From positions 62,001-126,000 of the forward strand of contig NZ_CP092333.1 of NCBI RefSeq assembly GCF_018595675.2: DNA of 64,000 bases, given 5' to 3'. The translations under genes were made by a program, and so were the position numbers. Of the stretch, positions 55,134 to 64,000 are shown in pieces (within the stretch, counting starts at the first letter, position 1; each line of letters begins with the position of its first letter). The stretch is from Flavihumibacter fluvii (lineage in GTDB: Bacteria; Bacteroidota; Bacteroidia; Chitinophagales; Chitinophagaceae). The notes under the pieces are model-generated. The model did not search any database, had not been told where the DNA came from, and saw nothing but the letters and a program-made list of their open reading frames with translations.

Positions 55134-55166
55134 CAAAGATATAATCGAATAATTAAAACCGCCAAA
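55134..55166 (-). promoter_or_regulatory. Promoter of the SAM-riboswitch operon
   Basis: On the minus strand TTTG (55163-55166), a 21-base spacer and TATCTTTG (55134-55141) fit the consensus, and the expected start point lies about 15 bases before the aptamer. Confidence 0.65.
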
Positions 55167-55224
55167 AAAATCTTCAAAACCATTCCTTTCACAGCTTGTT
55201 GTAATTTCGGCTATCCACAACATC

Positions 55225-58140
55225 ATGAAGAAAAGAACTACGCAGGAAACGGTCATTCCGCCATTGGAAACCATTGAAGTGATCGGCGCCCGGGAACATA
55301 ATCTGAAAAATATTGATATAACGATTCCCAAGAACCAACTGGTGGTCTTCACCGGGGTAAGTGGCAGCGGTAAATCATCACTGGCTTTCGACACAATTTA
55401 TAACGAAGGGCAGCGCCGATATATGGAAAGTTTCAGCGCCTATGCCCGGCAATTCGTGGGCGATATGGAAAGGCCCGATGTGGATAAGATAACCGGTCTT
55501 TCTCCCGTGATCTCCATTGAACAAAAGACCACCAATAAAAACCCGCGTTCTACTGTGGGCACTATTACCGAGGTATACGATTTTCTCCGCCTCCTGTTTG
55601 CCCGCGCATCGGATGCCTATAGTTTCAATACGGGGAAACTGATGACCAAGTTTTCCGAAGAAGAAATCGTTGAAAATATATTCGCGAAATATGCACATAA
55701 AAAGATCAGCCTGCTGGCACCTTTGGTGCGTGGCCGCAAGGGGCATTACCGCGAACTTTTTGAAGATACCCGCAAGAAAGGATACCTCAAAGTTCGTGTG
55801 GATGGTGAAGTGAAAGACCTGGTGCCTAAGATGCAGGTTGATCGTTACAAGATCCACGATATAGAAGTAGTGATCGATCGCATGGCAGTTACTGCAGATA
55901 TGAAATTGAGACTGAGCCAGAGTGTGCAAAAATCCATGCAGGTCGGTAAGGGGCTTATGTTCTTATTGATCAACGACAGTAACCAGCTTATCCAATACAG
56001 CCGGCAACTGATGTGTGAAGATACCGGCATCAGTTATGAAGAACCTTCACCGAATAGTTTTTCTTTTAACTCCCCTTATGGTGCCTGCCCTACCTGCAAA
56101 GGCCTGGGCACGGTGTACCAGATCAGTATGGAGCGGGTAATCCCCGATTGGCATAAGAGTATTAAGGATGGCGCCATCGCACCGCTGGGAGAAGAGCGCG
56201 ATGCCTATGTATTCAGGCAGGTACAGCAAGTGGCCAGGAAATACAAGATCGACCTGAAGAAACCTTTGAACGAACTGGCAGAACCCGCTTTGAATATGAT
56301 TCTCTACGGTAATGAAGAAGGCTCTTCAGAGACCGTCCTCGATTTTGAAGACCTATCGACCTCAGACAGGGTCTACGCTGAAGAGTTTGAAGGTATTATC
56401 CCGCAATTGAAAAGATGGTTCTCTACCGCAACTTCGGAGCCGATCCGTGATTGGGCCGAAGGCTTTATGGAACTGAATACCTGTGCTTCCTGTAATGGCG
56501 CACGACTGCGTAAAGAAAGCCTCTGGTTCAGGGTTGATGGGAAAAACATTTCCGAATTAAGCGAATGGAACCTTGATAAATTGCTGGACTGGTTCAGCAG
56601 CCTCGAAAAACGCCTCAGCAAAAAACAACAGCTCATTGGTAAGGATATCCTGAAAGAGATCCGTGAAAGATTGCAGTTCCTGCTGGATGTTGGCCTGACC
56701 TATCTTACACTCAACCGGTCTTCTAAAACTTTGAGTGGTGGCGAATCACAGCGGATCAGGCTGGCCACGCAGATCGGCTCCCAACTTCAGGGCATTACTT
56801 ATGTTCTGGATGAACCCAGTATCGGATTGCACCAGCGCGATAACCAGCGACTCATCACGGCTTTACAAAACCTGCGCAACATCGGCAATAGTGTACTGGT
56901 TGTTGAACATGATAAAGACATTATGATGGCGTCTGATTACCTCGTAGACATTGGTCCCCGGGCTGGCAAATTCGGTGGCCAGATTGTTGCCCAGGGAACG
57001 CCCGCGGAAGTGCTGGCCTCCCATTCTGAAACAGCCCAATACCTGAATGGTGAAAAGCGTATAGCCATCCCCGTTGAAAGAAGGAAAGGCAATGGCAAAT
57101 TCCTGGAACTGAAAGGGGCTTCGGGTAATAACCTGAAGAAAGTGAGTGTTAAGTTCCCCTTGGGTAAACTCATCCTTGTAACGGGGGTAAGCGGGAGTGG
57201 AAAATCAACCCTCATCAATGAAACACTGTACCCCATCCTTTCCCAGTTCTGCTATGATTCCAAGCAAAAACCTCTCCCTTATACCGCTGTAAAAGGATTG
57301 GACCTTATTGATAAGGTCATAGAAATAGACCAGTCACCGATTGGGCGCACACCGCGAAGTAATCCGGCGACCTATTGTGGATTTTTCACCGAGATCCGTC
57401 AACTCTTTGCTGCCGTTCCTGAAGCCAAGATCCGGGGCTATGCAGCCGGACGTTTTTCTTTTAATGTTAAGGGCGGGCGTTGTGAATTGTGCGAGGGTGG
57501 GGGTATGCGCGTGATCGAAATGAATTTCCTCCCCGATGTATATGTTCACTGTGAAAAATGTAACGGTAAAAGGTATAACCGCGAAACACTGGAAATCAGG
57601 TATAAAGGGAAATCCATAAGTGATGTTTTAGATATGACTGTTGATGAAGCAGTGGAATTCTTCCAGGCTGTTCCTTATTTGTATCGCAGGATCAAAGTAT
57701 TGCAGGATGTAGGGCTCGGCTATATCACATTAGGCCAGTCAGCTGTGACCCTTAGCGGGGGCGAGGCACAGCGGGTTAAGCTGGCCACGGAACTTTCCAA
57801 AAAAGATACCGGCAAAACTTTTTATATACTTGATGAACCTACCACGGGCTTGCATTTCCAGGATATCCAGCACCTGCTCGATGTATTGTATAAACTGGTG
57901 GACCGTGGCAATACCGTGCTCGTTATAGAACATAATCTCGATGTCATTAAAGTGGCTGACCATGTGATCGATATCGGTCCGGAAGGTGGTGATGGGGGCG
58001 GCCTGGTATTGTTTGAAGGAACGCCCGAAGATATGGTGGATGTTAAGGCCAGTCATACTGCACGTTTCGTAAAATCAGAGCTTACGCTTGAAAACGTTAG
58101 CAATCGCGCAAAGCCGCAAAGGAGCAAAGCCGCTAAGTAA
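55225..58140 (+). CDS. uvrA: Excinuclease ABC subunit A (UvrA)
   Basis: The protein is 971 residues. Two ABC ATPase halves are present: Walker [12 protein letters not shown] near residue 47 and [11 protein letters not shown] near residue 655, with signatures [12 protein letters not shown] and [12 protein letters not shown]. Zinc-module Cys pairs occur in [25 protein letters not shown] and CEKCNGKR. UvrA scans DNA for bulky damage and loads UvrB in nucleotide excision repair. The length is slightly above the usual 940. The last residues ([12 protein letters not shown]) are basic and poorly conserved in character. Confidence 0.98.
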   Translation: MKKRTTQETVIPPLETIEVIGAREHNLKNIDITIPKNQLVVFTGVSGSGKSSLAFDTIYNEGQRRYMESFSAYARQFVGDMERPDVDKITGLSPVISIEQKTTNKNPRSTVGTITEVYDFLRLLFARASDAYSFNTGKLMTKFSEEEIVENIFAKYAHKKISLLAPLVRGRKGHYRELFEDTRKKGYLKVRVDGEVKDLVPKMQVDRYKIHDIEVVIDRMAVTADMKLRLSQSVQKSMQVGKGLMFLLINDSNQLIQYSRQLMCEDTGISYEEPSPNSFSFNSPYGACPTCKGLGTVYQISMERVIPDWHKSIKDGAIAPLGEERDAYVFRQVQQVARKYKIDLKKPLNELAEPALNMILYGNEEGSSETVLDFEDLSTSDRVYAEEFEGIIPQLKRWFSTATSEPIRDWAEGFMELNTCASCNGARLRKESLWFRVDGKNISELSEWNLDKLLDWFSSLEKRLSKKQQLIGKDILKEIRERLQFLLDVGLTYLTLNRSSKTLSGGESQRIRLATQIGSQLQGITYVLDEPSIGLHQRDNQRLITALQNLRNIGNSVLVVEHDKDIMMASDYLVDIGPRAGKFGGQIVAQGTPAEVLASHSETAQYLNGEKRIAIPVERRKGNGKFLELKGASGNNLKKVSVKFPLGKLILVTGVSGSGKSTLINETLYPILSQFCYDSKQKPLPYTAVKGLDLIDKVIEIDQSPIGRTPRSNPATYCGFFTEIRQLFAAVPEAKIRGYAAGRFSFNVKGGRCELCEGGGMRVIEMNFLPDVYVHCEKCNGKRYNRETLEIRYKGKSISDVLDMTVDEAVEFFQAVPYLYRRIKVLQDVGLGYITLGQSAVTLSGGEAQRVKLATELSKKDTGKTFYILDEPTTGLHFQDIQHLLDVLYKLVDRGNTVLVIEHNLDVIKVADHVIDIGPEGGDGGGLVLFEGTPEDMVDVKASHTARFVKSELTLENVSNRAKPQRSKAAK

Positions 58141-58188
58141 TTTTTCACTTTGTGTCTTTGCCTGAAAAGTTGTCTGTACATAAAACAA

Positions 58189-58217
58189 ACTGCCGGCAAT
58201 TACTCATCGCCGGCAGT
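58189..58217. terminator. Possible bidirectional terminator hairpin
   Basis: A perfect 9-bp stem ACTGCCGGC/GCCGGCAGT (58189-58197 and 58209-58217) has an 11-base loop. The side facing uvrA is T-rich on the minus strand (GTTTGTTTTA), so it best serves minus-strand transcripts, but it also lies just after uvrA. A 61-codon minus-strand frame over 58217-58402 is not considered coding. Confidence 0.5.
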
Positions 58218-58388
58218 TAAGGATACTGGATAAACAGAAAGATGACGATCCAGTAAGCAGAAGCAGGGAAACAACAATAAAACCGCTTCATAAAGGGTAC
58301 TGTAATAGGGAACGGATCAGGTTTCAAAAAACCAGATTTTTTGATTTTACGTATCTCCCTGCCGCTTACTGGGGTATCGTTAAGAACT

Positions 58389-58775
58389 TTATTGCACAAC
58401 AATGGTTCCGCTTTCTATGCGGACATCATCACTGTATACTTCAAAAAAATAATTGCCTTTGTCGGGTTTGCTGACAACAGTAGTTTCCCTGTTCCGGATC
58501 TTGCTGGATTTGATTAGTTTCCCCTGCTGCCTGAACAAGAGTAATTGGTATATCCTTCCTTCTTCACCACTGGCGGAGAAAAATAGGACCTGTTGTGATG
58601 CATTGGTGTAAATGTTGATCGTGTGCTTTGTGTTGTTGTTTAGTTTTTGAATGATGATACTGTCTTGGTTAACAGGATAAACATTTGTCATAGCCATGCT
58701 AACCTGCATTGTCCAGCTGCTTAAACTTAAAACAGCGGTCAATAGCAATCGTCGTGATGCAGACATTTGCTTCAT
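58389..58775 (-). CDS. Secreted protein resembling a stand-alone T9SS sorting domain
   Basis: The protein is 128 residues. The N-terminus is a signal peptide (RRLLLTAVLSLSSWTMQVSMA). The rest has the order of strands of type IX secretion C-terminal domains: INIYTNASQQVLFFSASGEE, YQLLLFRQQGKLIKSSKIRN, and KGNYFFEVYSDDVRIESGTI. The LYD.QGR...GxY-type pattern and terminal VVQ fit, but there is no cargo domain in front. It could be a free adhesive domain or the end of a lost protein. No family was firmly recognised. Confidence 0.6.
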   Translation of the reverse strand: MKQMSASRRLLLTAVLSLSSWTMQVSMAMTNVYPVNQDSIIIQKLNNNTKHTINIYTNASQQVLFFSASGEEGRIYQLLLFRQQGKLIKSSKIRNRETTVVSKPDKGNYFFEVYSDDVRIESGTIVVQ

Positions 58776-58840
58776 GGGTAATGGATTTCAGAGTTTTCAT
58801 AAAAAAGAAAAATGGGTACGGATCAACTGAAATATAGGGT

Positions 58841-59812
58841 TTAGAAGCGCAATGCCGGGCACTTGATCGGTTTGTAGTTGTCACTACTTTCACGAGCGCC
58901 CAATCTGAAACTAACTTTAAAGCCAAATGAATAATATGCATCCATGTTTGTGGAGGTTCCTCTCTTATCACCCGGACCATAGCCTGCTGAGTTATTCGGT
59001 CCCTGGTCCGTTTTATTCGCCATGCGGCGGGCCAGCTGGGCTTTTTGTGAACCAACACCAAAGTATTGGTCGAACAGGTCCGGATCTATATAAGTAGTAC
59101 TTACATCATCAATATAATCAGTGAAGGTTTTCCTGTGTATCACTTCAAATGAAACACTGGTGTTATCATTTACGAAGTATTTCACACCAAGTCCCATAGG
59201 TATATTCAGCTGCGTGGTTTTATAAGGTTTCCTGTTCGGGTATTCAGCGAATCCCTGGCCTTCAGTACTGAGGTCTTTCAGGTTTACATATGTACCCGTC
59301 AACGGATCTGTTCCCTGTGGATTGAAGTTGAATACTCCGACACCGATCACCCCATAGGGCCTTATTTTCTTGTAAACTTCAAAGGGGTCATATTCCATGA
59401 ATACAGTGGGATATATTTCAGCTGCAACGAATGCTTCAAATAACCTGGAACGGAAATCTGAATTCCTGAACTTCCTTGCCTCTTCCAGTCCACCCTGGCC
59501 TTTGATAATCTCATCTGCCCCGGTTATAGTTCCATAGTTCAGGGCAAGGCGAACACCGATTAGTGGATTAATATAGCCGGTAAGGTGTGCGCCAACAATA
59601 AATTTCGTTTTAGCGATATTATTGTCCTTTAAGAAGCCCATTCCACGGCCTTTTGTTCCGCCAAGGTCACCAAGGAAATTTGATGGACCGAAAGTTACTC
59701 CGGCTTCAAGCTCATTGAAGATGCCGATCTGGCTGAATGAAGATTGTGTAAATGCAATGGCAATTAAGGATAGGGCACATTTACGCAAAATAAAGTGTAA
59801 ATGCTGTTTCAT
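58841..59812 (-). CDS. DUF6089-type outer-membrane beta-barrel protein
   Basis: The protein is 323 residues with a signal peptide ending near QSSFSQ. The opening FNELEAGVTFGPSNFLGDLG is characteristic of DUF6089. The rest alternates aromatic and polar residues as in small barrels (IRPYGVIGVGVFNFNP, PMGLGVKYFVNDNTSVSFEV). The last residues, KCPALRF, end in Phe. It is probably an outer-membrane protein related to gliding or envelope proteins of the phylum, with unknown role. Confidence 0.8.
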   Translation of the reverse strand: MKQHLHFILRKCALSLIAIAFTQSSFSQIGIFNELEAGVTFGPSNFLGDLGGTKGRGMGFLKDNNIAKTKFIVGAHLTGYINPLIGVRLALNYGTITGADEIIKGQGGLEEARKFRNSDFRSRLFEAFVAAEIYPTVFMEYDPFEVYKKIRPYGVIGVGVFNFNPQGTDPLTGTYVNLKDLSTEGQGFAEYPNRKPYKTTQLNIPMGLGVKYFVNDNTSVSFEVIHRKTFTDYIDDVSTTYIDPDLFDQYFGVGSQKAQLARRMANKTDQGPNNSAGYGPGDKRGTSTNMDAYYSFGFKVSFRLGARESSDNYKPIKCPALRF

Positions 59813-59934
59813 GAATATCAGATTTTGTTTTCTATCGGTAACAAGGATTCCTGATATAAACGATGAACAGCAAAGCTCTCGTATAGGCTTCGTAAATTTT
59901 TTTTATATACGCGTAAATATACCTGCCAATTATA

Positions 59935-60384
59935 CTATGGCAACAATAGCATCTCTACGTGTTGTATGCCATCTTCCAGGTAAATATCGCCTTCAGGATT
60001 GAACCCAAGGCTGTTATAGAATTTTTCCAGATATAACTGGGCGCCAATCCGGATCGGGTTCCGGCCAAATAATTTATAACACTGCCTGATGGATTCAATC
60101 ATCAATAACCGGCCAATTCCCTCACCACGGACCTGGGGGGAGGAGACCACCCTGCCGATGGACATTTCGTCATAGGCAATTCCCGGCGGTACCAGCCTTG
60201 TTGATGCTGCCAGCAAATGACTTTTCCATCCCAGTAGATGCCAGCAATCCTGGTCCTTATTGTCCATGTCCAGAAATATACAGTTTTGCTCCACTACAAA
60301 CACTTCACTCCGAAGCCGCAACAATTGGTACAAGGCAGCCGGACTTAGTGCATTAAATTCCTTTATTTGCCAATCGATTTCCAT
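59935..60384 (-). CDS. elaA: GNAT acetyltransferase, ElaA type
   Basis: The protein is 149 residues from ATG 60384. The ElaA pattern is clear: LYQLLRLRSEVFVVEQNC, DMDNKDQDCWHL, SIGRVVSSPQVRGEGIGRLL (the acetyl-CoA loop) and LYLEKFYNSLGF. The substrate is unknown. It starts 10 bases after the stop of the M28 peptidase gene, so the genes form one unit. A longer frame to 60462 overlaps the peptidase and is not preferred. Confidence 0.9.
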   Translation of the reverse strand: MEIDWQIKEFNALSPAALYQLLRLRSEVFVVEQNCIFLDMDNKDQDCWHLLGWKSHLLAASTRLVPPGIAYDEMSIGRVVSSPQVRGEGIGRLLMIESIRQCYKLFGRNPIRIGAQLYLEKFYNSLGFNPEGDIYLEDGIQHVEMLLLP

Positions 60385-60394
60385 GATTTTTCGT

Positions 60395-61744
60395 TTATCT
60401 GCCAACAACGGGTGGTATGGCCAGGCTTTCATGGCCCTTTTCATCCACGGATTGCACTGCAAAGAAATAGTTATCTTTTGAATAAGGTAATCGTATACCT
60501 GTCTCAGTGGTGAAAAATTTCTTTTGCCATTGTGCTGCGGTGGTTTCCCGCATTAAAATATAATAGCCATAACACTTTCCTGCAAGCGGCTTTTTCCAGC
60601 TTAAATAGGTTGAATTGGTGAGGTCCTTTACATCAATGGTCACATCCACAGGAAGTCCGGGTGATGCAGCCAGGTTCGCCAGGCAGGCAAGGTTCACCGC
60701 AGTATTCTTTCTCAAATACTCAAAATCCATGAACTGCGCCAGGTCACCAAACTGCACTCCGTTTTCTTTGCGGATATCCTGGTGCTGGTGGTTGAAGTTT
60801 TCATTCATCTCTGTCAGGCGAACAGCCGCAAAGCCTTTCTGCACAAATGGGGTGTGGTCACCGCCACGCAGGAAACGGTCATTCCGGTAAATCATGACCA
60901 ACTCTAAATGGTCTACATACCGCTCTCCGGTTTCTTTTACATACCGCGCCAATTGCCGGCTCGGACCATCATTCTCCATGCCCAGGCTTCGAATACCAGC
61001 TGCTTTTTTATCCAGCTCAAACGCCGGCAATCCTTCACTGAAAACCCTTAGTCGTGTATTGTCGATGATATCGGTTTCATTGCTATGGTTACTGCCCATA
61101 ATATCATTGTTCAATACCGCCTGCAGGTCCCAGTTTTCTTTGCGGGCTTTTCCGGCCAGGTAACCGGCACCAAGTAAGCCTTGTTCTTCACCGCTGACTG
61201 CAACAAAGATGATGGTTGCCGGAAATTCACGCCTGCTCATCACCCGGGCGCATTCGATTACAGCAGCCACACCACTGCCATCATCATTTGCACCAGGTGT
61301 TTCGGCATTTACATTCATCACATCAGAAACCCTGTTATCGAGGTGCCCGCTGATGAGAAAGATCCTTTTGTCTGCTGTGTCCGTGCCTTTTAAGATAGCT
61401 ATAGCATTGCCCAGGCTCAACGATTTATTGACCCTTTTACCATCAGGTGCCAAAGTTGTCGTATCCACGTAGGCGGTCATCCGGCCTTTGCTGTTCCTGG
61501 CATAGTCCCTGAATTTTTTCACCACCCATTCGCGTGCCGCGCCAATACCTTTTTTGGGATCGGTGGTTGAACTGAGTGTATGCCTTGTGCCAAATGCAAC
61601 CAGGTTGTTGATATGATCACGAAGTGAGTCTGTGCTGACTTCTGCAATCATTTGGGAAATAACCGGGTCACGAACGACAAACGTTTGTGTTTTGGCGGGC
61701 AATGCCGCAAAACATGCCGCAGCAATGAGCAATTTTTTTACCAT
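60395..61744 (-). CDS. Secreted M28-family aminopeptidase
   Basis: The protein is 449 residues with a signal peptide ending near LPAKTQ. Zinc-site motifs of M28 are LISGHLDNR, GANDDGSGVAAVIE, SGEEQGLLGAGYLA and LNNDIMGSN, with a late His in FNHQHQD. The last 80 residues (VDVTIDVKDLTNSTYLSWKK onward) look like a fibronectin III-type domain. It is a periplasmic or secreted dinuclear zinc peptidase. The gene lies between rarA (27 bases upstream) and elaA. Confidence 0.9.
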   Translation of the reverse strand: MVKKLLIAAACFAALPAKTQTFVVRDPVISQMIAEVSTDSLRDHINNLVAFGTRHTLSSTTDPKKGIGAAREWVVKKFRDYARNSKGRMTAYVDTTTLAPDGKRVNKSLSLGNAIAILKGTDTADKRIFLISGHLDNRVSDVMNVNAETPGANDDGSGVAAVIECARVMSRREFPATIIFVAVSGEEQGLLGAGYLAGKARKENWDLQAVLNNDIMGSNHSNETDIIDNTRLRVFSEGLPAFELDKKAAGIRSLGMENDGPSRQLARYVKETGERYVDHLELVMIYRNDRFLRGGDHTPFVQKGFAAVRLTEMNENFNHQHQDIRKENGVQFGDLAQFMDFEYLRKNTAVNLACLANLAASPGLPVDVTIDVKDLTNSTYLSWKKPLAGKCYGYYILMRETTAAQWQKKFFTTETGIRLPYSKDNYFFAVQSVDEKGHESLAIPPVVGR

Positions 61745-61771
61745 GGTATCCTGATAAGGGAATAAATGTAG

Positions 61772-63034
61772 TTAATAGCCGTATTTAACCGTCCAGCGTT
61801 GCTGTAAAAATTTCCTGATCTCTTCTTCGCGGGCGTTTTTTCCCGGCTTAAAAAAAACATGTCCGCTAAGCTGCTCCGGCAGGTATTCCTGCGCCGAAAA
61901 ATTATGCTCATAATCATGTGCATACTGGTAACCTTTACTGTAATTAAGGTTCTTCATCAATTGCGTAGGGGCGTTCCTGATATGCAGGGGCACCGGCAGG
62001 TCACCGGTTTGTTTCACCATTGCCAGGGCTTCATCAATGGCCAGGTAACTGGCATTGCTCTTGGGCGAAGTAGCCAGGTAAATCGCACATTGTGATAAAA
62101 TAATCCTGGCCTCCGGATGGCCGATCTTATTCACGGCGTCAAAGCAGGCATTTGCCAGTAAAATGGCATTGGGATTAGCATTGCCGATGTCCTCACTGGC
62201 CAGTATGACCATCCTGCGCGCAATGAATTTTACATCTTCACCGCCTGCGATCATTCTTGCCAGCCAGTAAACTGCGGCATTCGGGTCGCTTCCGCGCATG
62301 GATTTGATAAAGGCAGAAATGATATCATAATGTTGCTCGCCCTGCTTATCATACATCGCCACTTTTTGCTGAGCCACCTGCATCACCAGTTCATTGGTCA
62401 CTACCAGCGGTTGTTTACCTCCGCCTGATTGTGCTACCAGTTCAAGGAGATTAAGCAACTTACGGGCATCACCACCCGAAATGCTGATCAGTGCGGCAGT
62501 TTCTTTTAATTCGATCGACTGCTCCCTGAGCCATTCATCTTTCTCAATGGCATGCTGCAATAAATTTTCTAATGCTTTTTCATCCAGTGGTTTCAACACA
62601 TATACCTGGCACCTGCTCAGCAAGGCACTGTTCACTTCAAAGGAGGGATTCTCTGTGGTTGCTCCGATCAGGGTAATGGTTCCTTTTTCCACTGCGCCTA
62701 ATAGTGCATCCTGTTGCGATTTATTGAAGCGGTGGATCTCATCAATGAACAGTATCGCTTTCTCCTGGCTGCGGGCTGATTCTATCACCTCCCGCATATC
62801 CTTTACGCCGGATGAAATGGCGCTTAACGTATAAAAAGGGGTATCAAGGGTATGGGCGATGATATTGGCAATGGTAGTCTTACCGACTCCGGGCGGACCC
62901 CATAATATCATGGAGGGCACTACACCCTGGTCAATCGCTTTGCGTAGTATACTGCCTTTGCCTGTAAGGTGTTCCTGCCCGGTCAGATCATCGAGGGATT
63001 TTGGCCTGAGCCGTTCTGCAAGTGGTGGTGGCAT
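61772..63034 (-). CDS. rarA: Replication-associated recombination protein RarA (MgsA)
   Basis: The protein is 420 residues. Motifs are [17 protein letters not shown] at the start, Walker [12 protein letters not shown], Walker [18 protein letters not shown], sensor [19 protein letters not shown], and the C-terminal tetramer domain ([20 protein letters not shown]). This AAA+ ATPase acts at stalled forks together with single-strand binding protein and RecA-type pathways. It is the first gene of a three-gene run. Confidence 0.97.
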   Translation of the reverse strand: MPPPLAERLRPKSLDDLTGQEHLTGKGSILRKAIDQGVVPSMILWGPPGVGKTTIANIIAHTLDTPFYTLSAISSGVKDMREVIESARSQEKAILFIDEIHRFNKSQQDALLGAVEKGTITLIGATTENPSFEVNSALLSRCQVYVLKPLDEKALENLLQHAIEKDEWLREQSIELKETAALISISGGDARKLLNLLELVAQSGGGKQPLVVTNELVMQVAQQKVAMYDKQGEQHYDIISAFIKSMRGSDPNAAVYWLARMIAGGEDVKFIARRMVILASEDIGNANPNAILLANACFDAVNKIGHPEARIILSQCAIYLATSPKSNASYLAIDEALAMVKQTGDLPVPLHIRNAPTQLMKNLNYSKGYQYAHDYEHNFSAQEYLPEQLSGHVFFKPGKNAREEEIRKFLQQRWTVKYGY

Positions 63035-63051
63035 TCGTTCTGGTTGTATGG

Positions 63052-63084
63052 CAAAGCTATTGAAATTGCTTTGGCCCCGGAAAG
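63052..63084 (-). promoter_or_regulatory. Likely promoter of rarA
   Basis: On the minus strand TAGCTTTG (63052-63059) matches the -7 box. TTTC (63081-63084) stands in for the -33 box at a spacing of 21. The start codon lies 17 bases after the -7 box. Confidence 0.45.
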
Positions 63085-63086
63085 AA

Positions 63087-64000
63087 TCACTGCTGCTGCA
63101 TGGTCACATCTCCTTCGGCCTTTTGGTATGCCAGTGTCTCCTGCACAACTGGCGTTTTGACCATCGTTCTTTCCTCAACATGGTGGCCGTCTTCATACCC
63201 AATGGAAACCATTACGTACAGTTTCTGCAACGCGGGACCTTTAAATGTTCCCTTAACCGGTGAACAGTCCGTGAAATTCCGGCCTACAGCCAGCTTCACA
63301 TGTGTATTCGTTACCCAGATATTATTGGTAGGATCAATTCCTGCCCAGCCATAACCCGGGATCCAGCTTTCGACCCAGGCATGTGTAGCACCTTCACCGC
63401 GAAGTCCGTCCTTATTCGGGCAAATATAACCGCTCACATACCTGCTCGGAATCTTAAGTGTCCTCAACACCTGCAGCATGACATGGGCAAAATCCTGGCA
63501 TACACCCGAATGGTGTTCAATGATTTCATCTACAGTTGTTTCAATATCCGTAATGCCCTTAATATAACTGAAATGCTGGTAGATAAACTGGCAACAATCC
63601 TGTACAGTAGCAGCCACACTTTTCCAGGGCTGGTAGATCTGCCGCACAATATCATCTATAGCATCCTGGTTCCTGATCGGATCTGCTTTTGTCAATTCCA
63701 ACAGGGAAATATCCAGCTGGACTTCCGCATGTAAACTTTCGAAACCGGTATTGAAATTCAGCCGCCGGTCAAGGTCCATGATAGTCCTGACCACCAGTTT
63801 ACTTTCGATCACCAGTTCTGTATGCGCTGCCGGAAGGTTGAAAATTCCGGCCTTATTTCCCCAGTAATCTATATAGGTCTGCAATTCGGGTTGGCCGGTG
63901 ATTACAAGTTCATGCAGCAGCACTTCCTGTTCATCACATTGGTAAGGGAAAATGCGGATATCATTGACGCTTTCTGTAACGGTGCGATCGTATTCGTAAC
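63087..64000 (-). CDS. Transglutaminase-like protease-fold protein (partial)
   Basis: The frame runs off the right edge; 304 codons are visible, beginning mid-protein at ...YEYDRTVTESVNDIRIFPYQ. A bacterial transglutaminase N-terminal region is followed by the catalytic core: Cys in HHSGVCQDFAHVMLQ, His in GEGATHAWVESWIPGYGW and Asp in AGIDPTNNIW. These three residues form the papain-like triad. Members are cysteine proteases or amidases rather than proven cross-linkers. The stop lies about 50 bases before the rarA start, so it may read into rarA. Confidence 0.9.
   Translation of the reverse strand, partial: YEYDRTVTESVNDIRIFPYQCDEQEVLLHELVITGQPELQTYIDYWGNKAGIFNLPAAHTELVIESKLVVRTIMDLDRRLNFNTGFESLHAEVQLDISLLELTKADPIRNQDAIDDIVRQIYQPWKSVAATVQDCCQFIYQHFSYIKGITDIETTVDEIIEHHSGVCQDFAHVMLQVLRTLKIPSRYVSGYICPNKDGLRGEGATHAWVESWIPGYGWAGIDPTNNIWVTNTHVKLAVGRNFTDCSPVKGTFKGPALQKLYVMVSIGYEDGHHVEERTMVKTPVVQETLAYQKAEGDVTMQQQ

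Overview
The window looks like a chromosomal segment of a Bacteroidota species, most likely of the Chitinophagaceae type. The grounds are: moderate GC; start codons with no clear Shine-Dalgarno sequence and several TTG or GTG starts; promoters of the Bacteroidota form (TTTG or TTG, 17-21 bases, TAnnTTTG); and families typical of that phylum (DUF6089 and DUF4199 proteins, Y_Y_Y/regulator-propeller kinases, PepSY-like secreted proteins, many small lipoproteins). All names come from reading motifs by eye; no database search was run.

Layout. 1-1527 (minus): the end of a CO/xanthine dehydrogenase-type operon, with a small Cys-rich membrane protein, the FAD subunit and the first 41 codons of the 2Fe-2S subunit. 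2002-4263: a membrane methyltransferase and a secreted sialidase-like propeller. 4697-29788: a 25-kb run of genes all on the plus strand. It holds six full histidine kinases and one internally deleted kinase with near-identical catalytic cores behind unrelated sensor modules (NTF2-like plus four GAF-like repeats, TPR, three regulator propellers, and a multi-pass membrane domain). It ends in a receiver protein and a receiver-adenylate cyclase. Inside this run (21460-26483) sits a five-gene set for polyprenyl-phosphoryl-D-arabinofuranose: a GT-C glycosyltransferase, a UbiA-type phosphoribosyltransferase, DprE1, DprE2 and a HAD phosphatase. 29816-35415: a lipoprotein/SPFH pair, an Omp85-like protein, a nucleoside-type MFS transporter and a PQQ-type sugar dehydrogenase.

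35431-35613 is a compact tRNA-Pro(UGG) unit with its own promoter and terminator. Next come a decayed YdeI-family pseudogene, a DUF4256 protein, and an ArsR/SRPBCC pair whose promoter is embedded in a 17-bp-arm inverted repeat. 37761-49313 is mixed housekeeping and envelope content: a membrane-anchored LuxR regulator, an M24 peptidase, lipoproteins, an OmpA-like protein, a stand-alone receiver, an MgtC-like transporter and an amidohydrolase. 49403-55166 holds a FAD oxidoreductase, a YeiH-type transporter, and a methionine operon (trans-sulfuration PLP enzyme, then homoserine dehydrogenase) behind a SAM-I riboswitch with a terminator. 55225-64000 holds uvrA, a sorting-domain-like secreted protein, an outer-membrane barrel protein, a rarA/M28 peptidase/elaA run and a transglutaminase that leaves the window.

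The features most worth following up are the shared-core kinase array, the arabinofuranose-donor set placed inside it, the in-frame deleted kinase, the ArsR operator-promoter and the multiply broken YdeI gene. No CRISPR array, complete insertion sequence or phage module was seen.
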